Translations under genes and position numbers: made by a program
From: CAJQQY01 sp045106765
Lineage (GTDB): Bacteria; Bacteroidota; Bacteroidia; Chitinophagales; Saprospiraceae
Length of the DNA: 64,000 nt
Assembly (NCBI GenBank): GCA_045106765.1
Contig: JBGCFD010000190.1
Location: 1-64,000, forward strand
Reading direction: 5' to 3'
The notes under the pieces: model-generated
What the model saw: only the letters and a program-made list of their open reading frames with translations
What the model was told of the DNA's origin: nothing
The model's database searches: none
Shown here: piece by piece, positions 1 through 7,554 of the stretch
Layout of the letters: each line of letters starts with the position of its first letter
How positions within the stretch are numbered: the stretch's first letter is position 1

Positions 1-2
1 GA

Positions 3-407
3 AACTTGTGGACTGCCTATCGGAAACTTATCCAACTTAATAGCACAGGAAGTCAGGTTTTAAAAATTTTTGATGACGTGGGAGAAGATCCTAGAATTTG
101 GTCTTTATTTGAAGATATAGAGCATCGCATTTGGATTGGAAAAAAAGGGTTATCATTTATTGAAAATGGAGTATTACAAGAATTTAAAAAATACAATGAG
201 TTTGAAGAGTTAGCGGATGCTACTATTTTATTTTTTTTTAAAGATAAAAATGGTGTAATCTGGGTGGGGAGTAATAATGGATTATTTCAACTTGATATTA
301 AAAAAGGAATTATTGCAGAATATGGTAAAATAAGAAAGGAATGTTCCATCTTCCGTCTACCAAATTCCAACACATGCACCAAGATGCACAAGGTGTATTT
401 TGGTTAG
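3..407 (+). CDS. 5' part of a beta-propeller sensor regulator, cut by the window edge and frameshifted
   Basis: This frame is open at the left edge of the window and its first residues read NLW, a typical two-component-regulator propeller repeat motif, so the gene begins upstream. The roughly 133 visible residues contain several propeller repeats (for example the segments ending RIWIG and VIWVG). The frame then runs into unrelated sequence and stops at 407. The repeat homology continues without a break in another frame from about 329. Adding one A to the AAAA run at 327-330 would join the two frames and read GKNKKGMFHLPS across the junction. It is therefore the N-terminal part of the next entry, separated by a single-base deletion or a sequencing error. 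Confidence 0.7.
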   Translation, partial: NLWTAYRKLIQLNSTGSQVLKIFDDVGEDPRIWSLFEDIEHRIWIGKKGLSFIENGVLQEFKKYNEFEELADATILFFFKDKNGVIWVGSNNGLFQLDIKKGIIAEYGKIRKECSIFRLPNSNTCTKMHKVYFG

Positions 408-1645
408 CGACAGAAGATGCAGGTTTGATTCGATGGAACAAGGCAACTGGGGAAGTTGATCAGTTTAATAAATCACATGGTTTTTTGACGAACAATATTT
501 ATTCTGTTTTTGAAGATGATTTTGAGAATCTATGGCTAAGTAGTTTTAATGGAATTATTCGTTTTCAAAAAGAATCTAAGAATTTTACAATTTTCAATGA
601 GGAGGATGGAATAAGTGATAATGAGTTTAATCGAATTTCACATTTTCAATCGGAGGATGGACAAATTTATTTTGGAACTCAAAATGGAATTACAAGTTTT
701 CATCCCAAAGATTTTCAAACGAAAGAAGCTTTAAAAGATGAATTTAAATTAGCTTTAAATCATACTTCTATTTTTGGATTAAATGCAACCAAGGATCAAA
801 TGGCTGATGGTTCTCAGATTGATTTGATGAATCTTGGCTCTGGAATTAGAGTAATTGATTTTGAAATCACAAGCCCTAATATGTTTTGGACGGACAAAAT
901 TGATTTGTATTATACTTTAACACCAATAGGTGAGTATAAAAAAGTATTACCAGCATACAAAGAAAAAATTAGTTCGGATAATCATGTCGAACTTTTTGGA
1001 ATGCATCCTGGAACCTATGAGCTAAAAGTTAAAGCCTTACAAAAGAATGGAAAGCAGCTTGGAGAAACAATGATTATTCCAATGAAAATTAGGAAACCAA
1101 TTTTTCATACAGCCACTTTTTGGATTTTTGTATTTCTAGGAACGGTTCTAAGTATTTGGGGATTGATTAGATTGAGAACAATGCACCTAAAAAGAAAACA
1201 GGAAGAATTAGAAAAACTGGTCAAAGAAAGAACCGAACAAATTTTTAACGATCAAAAAATCATTCAAACTCAAACCGAACAAATTGAGGCGATGAAAGAA
1301 AGATTGGATCGAAAAGATGAGTTGTGGATAGAACAATTTCAAATGATCGTCAACAAAAGATTGAATGATCCTGATTTATACTTGCCAGATATTATTGATG
1401 AAATGAAAATCAGCCGATCTATCTTTTATGAAAAAGTAAAGTCGCTCACTCAGATGACGCCCAATCAATATATTCAAGAACTTAGATTAAATAAGGCTAA
1501 AGAAATGTTGGAAGTGGGCAATGTAAAAACGGTAAAAGAAGTGGCTTTTTCTATTGGAATGAAACGGCCAAGTTATTTTTCCAAACTGTATAAAGAGCGA
1601 TTTGGTATTCTTCCTTCTGCTTATTTTAATAGCCACAAAAATTAA
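341..1645 (+). CDS. Membrane one-component regulator: propeller repeats, Y_Y_Y domain, TM helix, AraC-type HTH
   Basis: This is the C-terminal part of a hybrid-sensor-like regulator that senses a ligand outside the inner membrane and binds DNA inside. In order (numbering from the ATG at 341): remaining beta-propeller repeats (about 10-120, with the LWLSS repeat motif), a Y_Y_Y-type Ig-like domain (about 165-250), one transmembrane helix (about 258-278), a coiled coil (about 282-325) and an AraC-family helix-turn-helix pair (about 333-430, second helix in SIGMKRPSYFSKLYKERFG). There is no histidine kinase or receiver domain between the membrane helix and the HTH, so it is a one-component protein. 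The true N-terminus lies in the preceding frame. The next gene is co-directional, and four direct repeats lie between the two. Confidence 0.85.
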   Translation: MFHLPSTKFQHMHQDAQGVFWLATEDAGLIRWNKATGEVDQFNKSHGFLTNNIYSVFEDDFENLWLSSFNGIIRFQKESKNFTIFNEEDGISDNEFNRISHFQSEDGQIYFGTQNGITSFHPKDFQTKEALKDEFKLALNHTSIFGLNATKDQMADGSQIDLMNLGSGIRVIDFEITSPNMFWTDKIDLYYTLTPIGEYKKVLPAYKEKISSDNHVELFGMHPGTYELKVKALQKNGKQLGETMIIPMKIRKPIFHTATFWIFVFLGTVLSIWGLIRLRTMHLKRKQEELEKLVKERTEQIFNDQKIIQTQTEQIEAMKERLDRKDELWIEQFQMIVNKRLNDPDLYLPDIIDEMKISRSIFYEKVKSLTQMTPNQYIQELRLNKAKEMLEVGNVKTVKEVAFSIGMKRPSYFSKLYKERFGILPSAYFNSHKN

Positions 1646-1670
1646 TTTCAAAAATTTTTTCATGCCAATC

Positions 1671-1740
1671 TGGACAATTTTGTGCAATTCTGGACAAATA
1701 GTTATCAGATTGGACAATTTTCTGCACATTTGGACTATTT
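1671..1740 (+). promoter_or_regulatory. Four TGGAC direct repeats at exact 20-bp pitch; candidate AraC-type operator
   Basis: TGGAC occurs at 1671, 1691, 1711 and 1731, each exactly 20 bp after the last. Units 1 and 3 are most alike (TGGACAATTTT followed by GTGCA or CTGCA). Unit 2 reads TGGACAAATAG and unit 4 TGGACTATTT, so the array is also a 40-bp alternating repeat. A pitch near two helical turns matches how AraC-family dimers use direct half-sites. The array sits directly downstream of an AraC-HTH regulator and upstream of a secreted-protein gene. The positions are seen in the sequence; binding by the neighbouring regulator is inferred. Confidence 0.6.
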
Positions 1741-1885
1741 CGTAGTTTGATTTCTCCTCCCTTGGTAAACTTTTCGCCGTTAAATTTTTCGAATGTTGAA
1801 TTGATAAAAACGATTTTTTTAAATCCTTCTTTTCATAATTCATCAAACCAAAAAGAAAATTTACTTACATACAAATCTATTATTT

Positions 1886-1959
1886 ATGACTCGAAATATT
1901 ACATCTCGTGCTGGGCGGAGCATGGCTATAATTATGATTTCTCTTTTTTTATTCTTGAA
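1886..1959 (+). pseudogene. Signal peptide in a shifted frame, apparently detached from the BspA-like protein
   Basis: From an ATG at 1886 this frame reads MTRNITSRAGRSMAIIMISL and then a hydrophobic stretch: an Arg-containing n-region followed by a signal-peptide core. It stops just after the T-run at 1944-1950. With one extra T in that run it would continue as FFILEMNAQ into the BspA-like reading frame, with a plausible cleavage site after NAQ. The downstream gene otherwise lacks a signal peptide although it is clearly a secreted protein. This may be a real mutation or a homopolymer sequencing error. Confidence 0.45.
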
Positions 1960-4551
1960 ATGAATGCACAAAATGCATTTATCACCACTTGGAAAACTGA
2001 TCATGATGGAATCTCAAATAGTACTTCTATCACGATTCCAATTGATTCGACGATTAATCATATTTATAATTATGATGTGGATTGGAATAACGATGGGATT
2101 TTCGATGAGTTAGGAATCACCAGTTCTGTCACTCATAACTTTGGAAGTGAAGGTATTTACACTATTCAAATAAGAGGTGATTTCCCAAGAATATATTTTA
2201 ATAATGAAGGGGATAAAGCTAAAATTTTGGATATATCACAATGGGGAGATATTGAATGGAAATTTATGACGTCAGCATTTAAAGGATGTGAAAATTTAAA
2301 TATTAGTGCAACTGATGCGCCTGACCTTTCCAATATAACTAGTTTACAAACTACTTTTTCTGGTTGTACTTCCTTGAATGCGAATATCGAAAATTGGAAC
2401 GTTGGTAATATTTCTAATTTTTATTTTGCCTTCGCAAGCTGTTCTAATTTTAATCAACCGTTGGATAATTGGGACATGAGTAGTGCGACGAATTTGCAAA
2501 GAATGTTTATTGGTTGTAGCTCGTTCAATCAGCCGTTGAATAATTGGGATGTGAGTAATGTTACACATTTTGGGGCAATGTTTTCCGGATGTTCTGTTTT
2601 TGACCAACCATTGAATAATTGGGATGTGAGTAATGGAATTTATATGGGATTAATGTTTACTGGTGCTAACGAATTTAATGGAGACATCACGAATTGGAAT
2701 ATTGAGAATGCTGTTTCGTTGAAAGGAACATTTCAAGAAGCGTATAAATTCAATCAAGATATTAGTAATTGGAATATACAGAATGTTAAAAATTTGTCTT
2801 ATACATTTAAAGGAGCAACAGTTTTTAATCAAGACATTGGCAATTGGGATGTCAGTCAAGTAACAAAAATGGAATGGATATTTGCAGGTGCGAATGATTT
2901 TAATCAAGACATTGGCAGTTGGGATGTCAGTCAAGTTGTCAATATGAATTATGCTTTTTTTCATACCTATAAATTCAATCAAGATATTAGTAACTGGAAT
3001 ACTAGTAATGTGATTAGTATGCAAAATATGTTTAATTCAGCTATAATCTTTAATCAAGATATTGGTAATTGGAATGTAGGAAATGTAACTGGTATGAATT
3101 CGATGTTTGAACATGCAGCAGCTTTCGACCAAGACATCGGTAACTGGGATGTGAGTCAAGTAACCAGTATGACTCGGTTTTTGAATAAAGCAACTTTATC
3201 AACACCCAATTATGACAGCTTACTTATCGGTTGGAATAATTTAGAATTGCAAGATAGTCTAGATTTTCATGGAGGATATAGTATCTATTGTGAAGGTGGA
3301 TCAGCAAGGGCAAATATGATTACCGTTGACACTTGGACGATTGAAGATGGAGGTTCGGAAAATATATCACCAGTTGTTTTGTGCCAGGATATTGAATTGT
3401 ATTTAGAGGAAAATGGGGTAGTGGAAATTACAGCTGAAATGCTAGACAATGGCTCCTATGATTTTTGTACAGAAGTAAGTTTTTTTGCTTCGAAGACTAT
3501 TTTTGATTGTAATGATATTGGAGTTCACTCAGTTATGTTGACTGTCCTAGATGAAAATGGGAATAGTGATAGTTGTGACGTTACGGTAGAAATTTATGAT
3601 ACTCCTTTTAATTTTATTTGCCCTTCAGATATGACCGTCTCTGCAAATAGCTCGGATTGTATGGCTCAAGTATTTTGGACAGAGCCTCAAGAAAATTGTG
3701 GTGTTTCATTTTCTTCCAATTTCAATAGTGGAGATATATTTCCGCTTGGGAAAACGACGGTTCTTTATCAGATTATGGATATAAATACGGTGCCTCAGAT
3801 TTGCACCTTCGAAATTAATGTAGTGAACGATTTAGAAGTTAATGTAGATAGTCTCAAAAACTTAAGTTGTTTTGAATCACAGGATGGTGAAATTTTTATT
3901 TCTGCCAATGGAGGAGAAGCACCTTATGACATTATCTGGGATCAATTTTCTCAAGAAGAAAAATTTAAACTTACTGATCTTCCAGTTGGGAATTATTCTT
4001 TTCAAGTCACCGATGTTAACGGATGTAATCAAAAAGATACCGTCGAAATTATACAACCACCTCTGCTAGAATTAAGTGCTGATGTCAACAATTCTTCATC
4101 ACCCCAAATCAATGAAATTGATCTAACTGTCATCGGTGGAACACCTCCTTATCTCTTTGATTGGAGTATGGATGGAACCGGAGATTATGACGATGAAGAA
4201 GATGCAAGCACTACAGTTGGCGGAACTTTTACCGTATCTGTCATGGATCATAACGGCTGTACAGAATTCTTAGGAGTGACTACAGAAACATTAGAAGTAA
4301 CCTGCGAAGGAGAAAATTTTAATATTTACCCAAATCCAAATGATGGAGAATTTTCTCTTGTTTTTGAAAACTGTTTGGTGGAAGCGAAAGTTGAAATTTT
4401 TGATCTTATCGGAAGAAAAATTTACACTTTTCAAACTTCTGAATTAGAAAATGATATTGAGTTAGAAGCTTTATCTGCAGGAAAGTATTTTCTAAAAACG
4501 ATTACGGATAAAGGCTCTTTGATCAAACCTTTTGAAGTAGTAGATAATTAA
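1960..4551 (+). CDS. Secreted BspA-like repeat protein with HYR, SprB and T9SS sorting domains
   Basis: This is a large cell-surface or secreted protein (863 residues from this ATG). It starts with the PKD-like head usual for this family (FITTWKTD, then YDVDWNNDGIFDE). Eleven BspA-like DUF285 repeats of 25 residues follow, with consensus FNQDIGNWDVSQVTxMxxMF. After these come an HYR-type domain (around CPSDMTVSANSSDC), two SprB-type repeats (ending GNYSFQVTDVNGC) and a C-terminal type A T9SS sorting domain (FNIYPNPNDGEFSL to the end). The frame is also open upstream from a TTG at 1747, but that extension has no signal peptide. ATG 1960 is the first residue with family similarity. A role in adhesion or surface display is inferred from the family. 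Confidence 0.85.
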   Translation: MNAQNAFITTWKTDHDGISNSTSITIPIDSTINHIYNYDVDWNNDGIFDELGITSSVTHNFGSEGIYTIQIRGDFPRIYFNNEGDKAKILDISQWGDIEWKFMTSAFKGCENLNISATDAPDLSNITSLQTTFSGCTSLNANIENWNVGNISNFYFAFASCSNFNQPLDNWDMSSATNLQRMFIGCSSFNQPLNNWDVSNVTHFGAMFSGCSVFDQPLNNWDVSNGIYMGLMFTGANEFNGDITNWNIENAVSLKGTFQEAYKFNQDISNWNIQNVKNLSYTFKGATVFNQDIGNWDVSQVTKMEWIFAGANDFNQDIGSWDVSQVVNMNYAFFHTYKFNQDISNWNTSNVISMQNMFNSAIIFNQDIGNWNVGNVTGMNSMFEHAAAFDQDIGNWDVSQVTSMTRFLNKATLSTPNYDSLLIGWNNLELQDSLDFHGGYSIYCEGGSARANMITVDTWTIEDGGSENISPVVLCQDIELYLEENGVVEITAEMLDNGSYDFCTEVSFFASKTIFDCNDIGVHSVMLTVLDENGNSDSCDVTVEIYDTPFNFICPSDMTVSANSSDCMAQVFWTEPQENCGVSFSSNFNSGDIFPLGKTTVLYQIMDINTVPQICTFEINVVNDLEVNVDSLKNLSCFESQDGEIFISANGGEAPYDIIWDQFSQEEKFKLTDLPVGNYSFQVTDVNGCNQKDTVEIIQPPLLELSADVNNSSSPQINEIDLTVIGGTPPYLFDWSMDGTGDYDDEEDASTTVGGTFTVSVMDHNGCTEFLGVTTETLEVTCEGENFNIYPNPNDGEFSLVFENCLVEAKVEIFDLIGRKIYTFQTSELENDIELEALSAGKYFLKTITDKGSLIKPFEVVDN
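2374..3198 (+). repeat. Eleven in-frame 75-bp tandem repeats (BspA-like DUF285)
   Basis: Eleven consecutive units of exactly 75 bp encode 25-residue repeats beginning LNANIENWN (2374), FNQPLDNWD (2449) and so on to FDQDIGNWD (3124). No unit has gained or lost a codon. Units six, seven, nine and ten are the closest in sequence, while the first units and the fourth are more diverged. Such arrays can change in copy number by slipped mispairing or recombination. Confidence 0.85.
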
Positions 4552-4870
4552 TAAAGATGTTTAAGAGTGTCTGTTGAGCTTATGGAAATAGTTTTTTGGG
4601 TGTAATAATTTTTTATCAGATAATATCAGGGGGTCTTAACTGAAATAAAAAACGGATCTAAACCTTTTTTCCTAAGCCAACAAGGCATCTTAAATTGTCC
4701 TCTCAATCAAATTTTGAAAACGAAAACAGCATCCTTAAAATTAAATTAATTTCATGTATTTACTATTGAGCTCAGGAATTTCACTCTAATTAAAAATCAA
4801 AAATATGGGCTAAATATTTTTTTGAGTGAAAGTTTCTGAGACTCAATGTTTTAAAAAAGAAAATCCAAAA
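4552..4870. other. Intergenic region, no gene recognised
   Basis: About 319 bp between the BspA-like gene and the DUF6702-like gene. It is AT-rich with scattered poly-A and poly-T runs. The second gene's frame is open from an ATG at 4826, but no convincing terminator, promoter or repeat was recognised. Confidence 0.4.
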
Positions 4871-5392
4871 ATGAGAAAAACAACGAATTTAATTTTTATG
4901 ATAATGGTGATTTTATTTTTGATAAAAATCCCAACTTATGCCCTTAAATTTTCAAGTCCAATTCCATTTATTATTCATAATGAAATTGTTGGAACTTTTG
5001 CCTTTGAGCAATTATCAGATGATTATTTATTACTAAATACGAAAGTGGAGAAAAAGCATTTTGTCCATGCTTTAAAAAAAGAAGGAACCTGCTCAGCAAA
5101 AGATATGATGCTAGTTTGTGGCAATCAATATTTAATAGATCATTTTCAAGTAGAAGTCAATGGAAGAAAAATGATCCTACATTCAGAAGACTTAATTATC
5201 GAAAAAGATTTTGTCATCTTAACCTACACCATAAAATTACTTAGTCCGAAAGTAGAAGAAATAAAAGTGATTGGTGATTATATGTTTAAGTATAACGACC
5301 ATGCAATTTTAAAAGTAATTTTTGATATAAATGAAGAGAGGAGAAATTTCAGTATCAAAAATAGAAAGAGAACCATCATCGCTAAATTCTAA
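4871..5392 (+). CDS. Small exported protein resembling DUF6702
   Basis: A 173-residue protein that I place tentatively in the DUF6702-like group of Bacteroidota. ATG 4871 is chosen over the in-frame ATG at 4826 because it gives a clean signal peptide (MRKTTNLIFMIMVILFLIKI, then PTYA). The mature part has the pattern of this group: an early beta segment (GTFAFEQLSDDYLLLNTKV), then YLIDHFQVEVNGRKM, FVILTYTIKL, and a closing strand LKVIFDINEERRNFSI. No catalytic motif is visible and the function is unknown. It lies 11 bp upstream of the YHYH-domain gene, on the same strand, so the two are probably co-transcribed. Confidence 0.6.
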   Translation: MRKTTNLIFMIMVILFLIKIPTYALKFSSPIPFIIHNEIVGTFAFEQLSDDYLLLNTKVEKKHFVHALKKEGTCSAKDMMLVCGNQYLIDHFQVEVNGRKMILHSEDLIIEKDFVILTYTIKLLSPKVEEIKVIGDYMFKYNDHAILKVIFDINEERRNFSIKNRKRTIIAKF

Positions 5393-5403
5393 AAAATAAT
5401 ATC

Positions 5404-7350
5404 TTGAATAAAATAATATACACAATTAGTATTTTTTTATTTCCTTTTTTATTGAATGCTCAATGTGATACTGCTGCTATTTATGCAAACACAACTTCGA
5501 ATGCAGTTTGCTTTGACACCACTTTTTCCAAAGTGAGAAATTGTTATTCCAATAATATTCCAGATCATGATGATAGTTATAATTCTTCTTTTACGGTAGA
5601 GGCAAGTGAAGAAGAATATTCCATGTGTCTGTATCCAGATACGGCCAATACATTTACCCCTTTGTACGAAGAAGTTGAAACTCCTGCAGGATGTAATTAT
5701 ACTTATCAATTTGGAGTAGGTCTAAACGGAATTGGGTACACTCCTAATTCGAATGAATATTTTGATATCATAGATCCAGGTACTGGTTTAGAAACAGGAG
5801 AAGTTAATATTGAATGGCACAAAGAAGCTCGATACATGTTCAATGCCAAATTTGGAAATAATGGAGGACACCTTAATGCTTTTGGGTCATATCATTATCA
5901 TGATATTCCAGTTGATTATTTTACAGATAGTTTAGAAATCACAATTGCTGCACATTCATCTATTGTAGGATATGCAGCAGATGGATTTCCCATTTATTAT
6001 AAGTTTGTTTTTTCTGACGCAAATGATACTTCGAGTGCACTAGTCGCTCTCTCTTCTGGGTACACATTAATTTCTGGAACTCGTCCGGGCGATGGGTATT
6101 CTGCCCCAGACGGTTCCTATTCAGGATTGTACTATGAAGATTATGAGTACACCACTACGACCCTAGATTCTTGTAATGGAAGGTGGGGAAAAACACCAGA
6201 CTTTCCAGATGGAACCTATTATTATGTTTTGACAGATAACTATCCTTACATTCCAAGATGTTTTAAAGGGACTGTTTTGGATAATACGTTTAGGTCGCTT
6301 TCTAACTGTCCAGCTTCGACTGCTTCGACAGATTGTTCTGATGGATCAGTCGAAGGTTGCACCGATCCATTTTCCTGTAATTACAATCCTGATGCGGTGA
6401 TTGATGACGGTAGTTGTGATTACAATTATTCTTATGATACTTTGACGATAACTTCCTGTGGTTCTTATCAAGGACCGAGTGGCGCTTTTTATAGTGTTGA
6501 TGGTACGTACTCTGATACATTGGTAGTTGGTGGGAGTTGCGACACAGTTTATAATATTAACCTAACCGTTTATGAAAATCCTTCCGCAACTAGGAATGGA
6601 ACTAATCCAACTACAAGTGGTGGTTCAGATGGAAAAATATTATTTAGTGGATTATCAGGAACTCCACCTTTTCAATTTAGCATAGATAGTGCGGTAACTT
6701 ATTCATCACCAATGCCTCCAAATTTCACAGGCTTAACCGAAGGAGAATATTGGACGGTGATCAAGGGTGGGAATGGTTGTGAAGTATTTGAGAAAATAAC
6801 TTTGGGGCTTAGTTTACCAGTAGAACTTATTTCCTTTAATACAATTTTGCATGAACAAAAAATAGAATTAAAATGGATCACCGCTTCTGAAATTAATAGT
6901 TCTCATTTTGAAATAGAGAAAAGTTATGATGGTGTAAACTTTGAATTTCTAGAAAGAATATCCTCTCATCATAATTCTCAAAATCAACAAGAATATCATT
7001 TTTATGATTTTGATTTATTGAAAGAATATCAATATTACAGATTAAAAATGGTAGATTTTGATGGAGAATATAAATACTCAAACATCACAGTCGCAAATGT
7101 AAAAGCATTGTTACAGAAACATGGAATCATCTTGTTCCCTAATCCAACTTCAGAAGATTTAACAATTAGAAATGGAAATGGGAATGCCATTCTATATAAT
7201 CATATAGGGAAAAAAATGAAGACGCTAGATATTTCATCATCTAATTATAAAGTCAATATCTCTGAGCTTCCAAGTGGGAAGTATTTCATTCAATTTATAA
7301 AAGAACAAGGAGAGAGTCGAGTAAAATCCTTTGTGAAAATCCAAAAATAG
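5404..7350 (+). CDS. YHYH-domain secreted protein with T9SS sorting domain
   Basis: A 648-residue exported protein with a TTG start giving the signal peptide MNKIIYTISIFLFPFLLNAQ. Residues about 60-300 form a YHYH domain, with the motif at residues 163-166 followed by the IVGYAADGFPIYY segment. A Cys-rich GCTDPFSCNYNPDAVIDDGSC-type module follows around 316-338, then an SprB-like stretch. The end is a typical C-terminal T9SS region, with VELISFNTILHEQKIELKW followed by ILFPNPTSEDLTI and GKYFIQF. The biochemical role of YHYH domains is not established. The 11-bp spacing after the DUF6702-like gene suggests a two-gene unit. Confidence 0.85.
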   Translation: MNKIIYTISIFLFPFLLNAQCDTAAIYANTTSNAVCFDTTFSKVRNCYSNNIPDHDDSYNSSFTVEASEEEYSMCLYPDTANTFTPLYEEVETPAGCNYTYQFGVGLNGIGYTPNSNEYFDIIDPGTGLETGEVNIEWHKEARYMFNAKFGNNGGHLNAFGSYHYHDIPVDYFTDSLEITIAAHSSIVGYAADGFPIYYKFVFSDANDTSSALVALSSGYTLISGTRPGDGYSAPDGSYSGLYYEDYEYTTTTLDSCNGRWGKTPDFPDGTYYYVLTDNYPYIPRCFKGTVLDNTFRSLSNCPASTASTDCSDGSVEGCTDPFSCNYNPDAVIDDGSCDYNYSYDTLTITSCGSYQGPSGAFYSVDGTYSDTLVVGGSCDTVYNINLTVYENPSATRNGTNPTTSGGSDGKILFSGLSGTPPFQFSIDSAVTYSSPMPPNFTGLTEGEYWTVIKGGNGCEVFEKITLGLSLPVELISFNTILHEQKIELKWITASEINSSHFEIEKSYDGVNFEFLERISSHHNSQNQQEYHFYDFDLLKEYQYYRLKMVDFDGEYKYSNITVANVKALLQKHGIILFPNPTSEDLTIRNGNGNAILYNHIGKKMKTLDISSSNYKVNISELPSGKYFIQFIKEQGESRVKSFVKIQK

Positions 7351-7370
7351 AATATAGTGTAATTCTAAAA

Positions 7371-7554
7371 ATGATTGCAAATAAAGATTGGTCAACAGCT
7401 ATTGAATTAAATAATAAAGGATTTAAAATGGAAAAATTAAGAGAGAATGACAAATGAAAAACGATAGAACTTTAGATAGGAGAGAAGGTTTATAACAATA
7501 TAAATACGTGTGTTTTTTATGCTCGGAATCCAAACGCTGAAATTATAATTACTA
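7371..7554 (+). other. Possible degraded coding remnant between convergent genes
   Basis: A 28-codon frame from ATG 7371 (MIANKDWSTAIELNNKGFKM, ending after a few more residues) has protein-like composition. A second frame about 60 bp further on reads VYNNINTCVFYARNPNAEII. Neither has a recognisable start, partner or family. It may be the remains of a broken gene or chance open sequence. No terminator hairpin was seen between the two converging genes. Confidence 0.2.

Noticed and set aside
2374..3024. Open frames of 87 and 124 residues on the minus strand within the repeat gene
   Set aside because: They are antisense images of the 75-bp repeats; the plus strand encodes a coherent BspA-like protein.
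4826..4870. Upstream ATG for the DUF6702-like gene
   Set aside because: It would place 15 polar residues before the signal peptide; ATG 4871 fits better.
6302..7081. Several 60-72 residue minus-strand frames inside the YHYH gene
   Set aside because: Antisense shadows of a long coherent plus-strand gene with no family similarity of their own.
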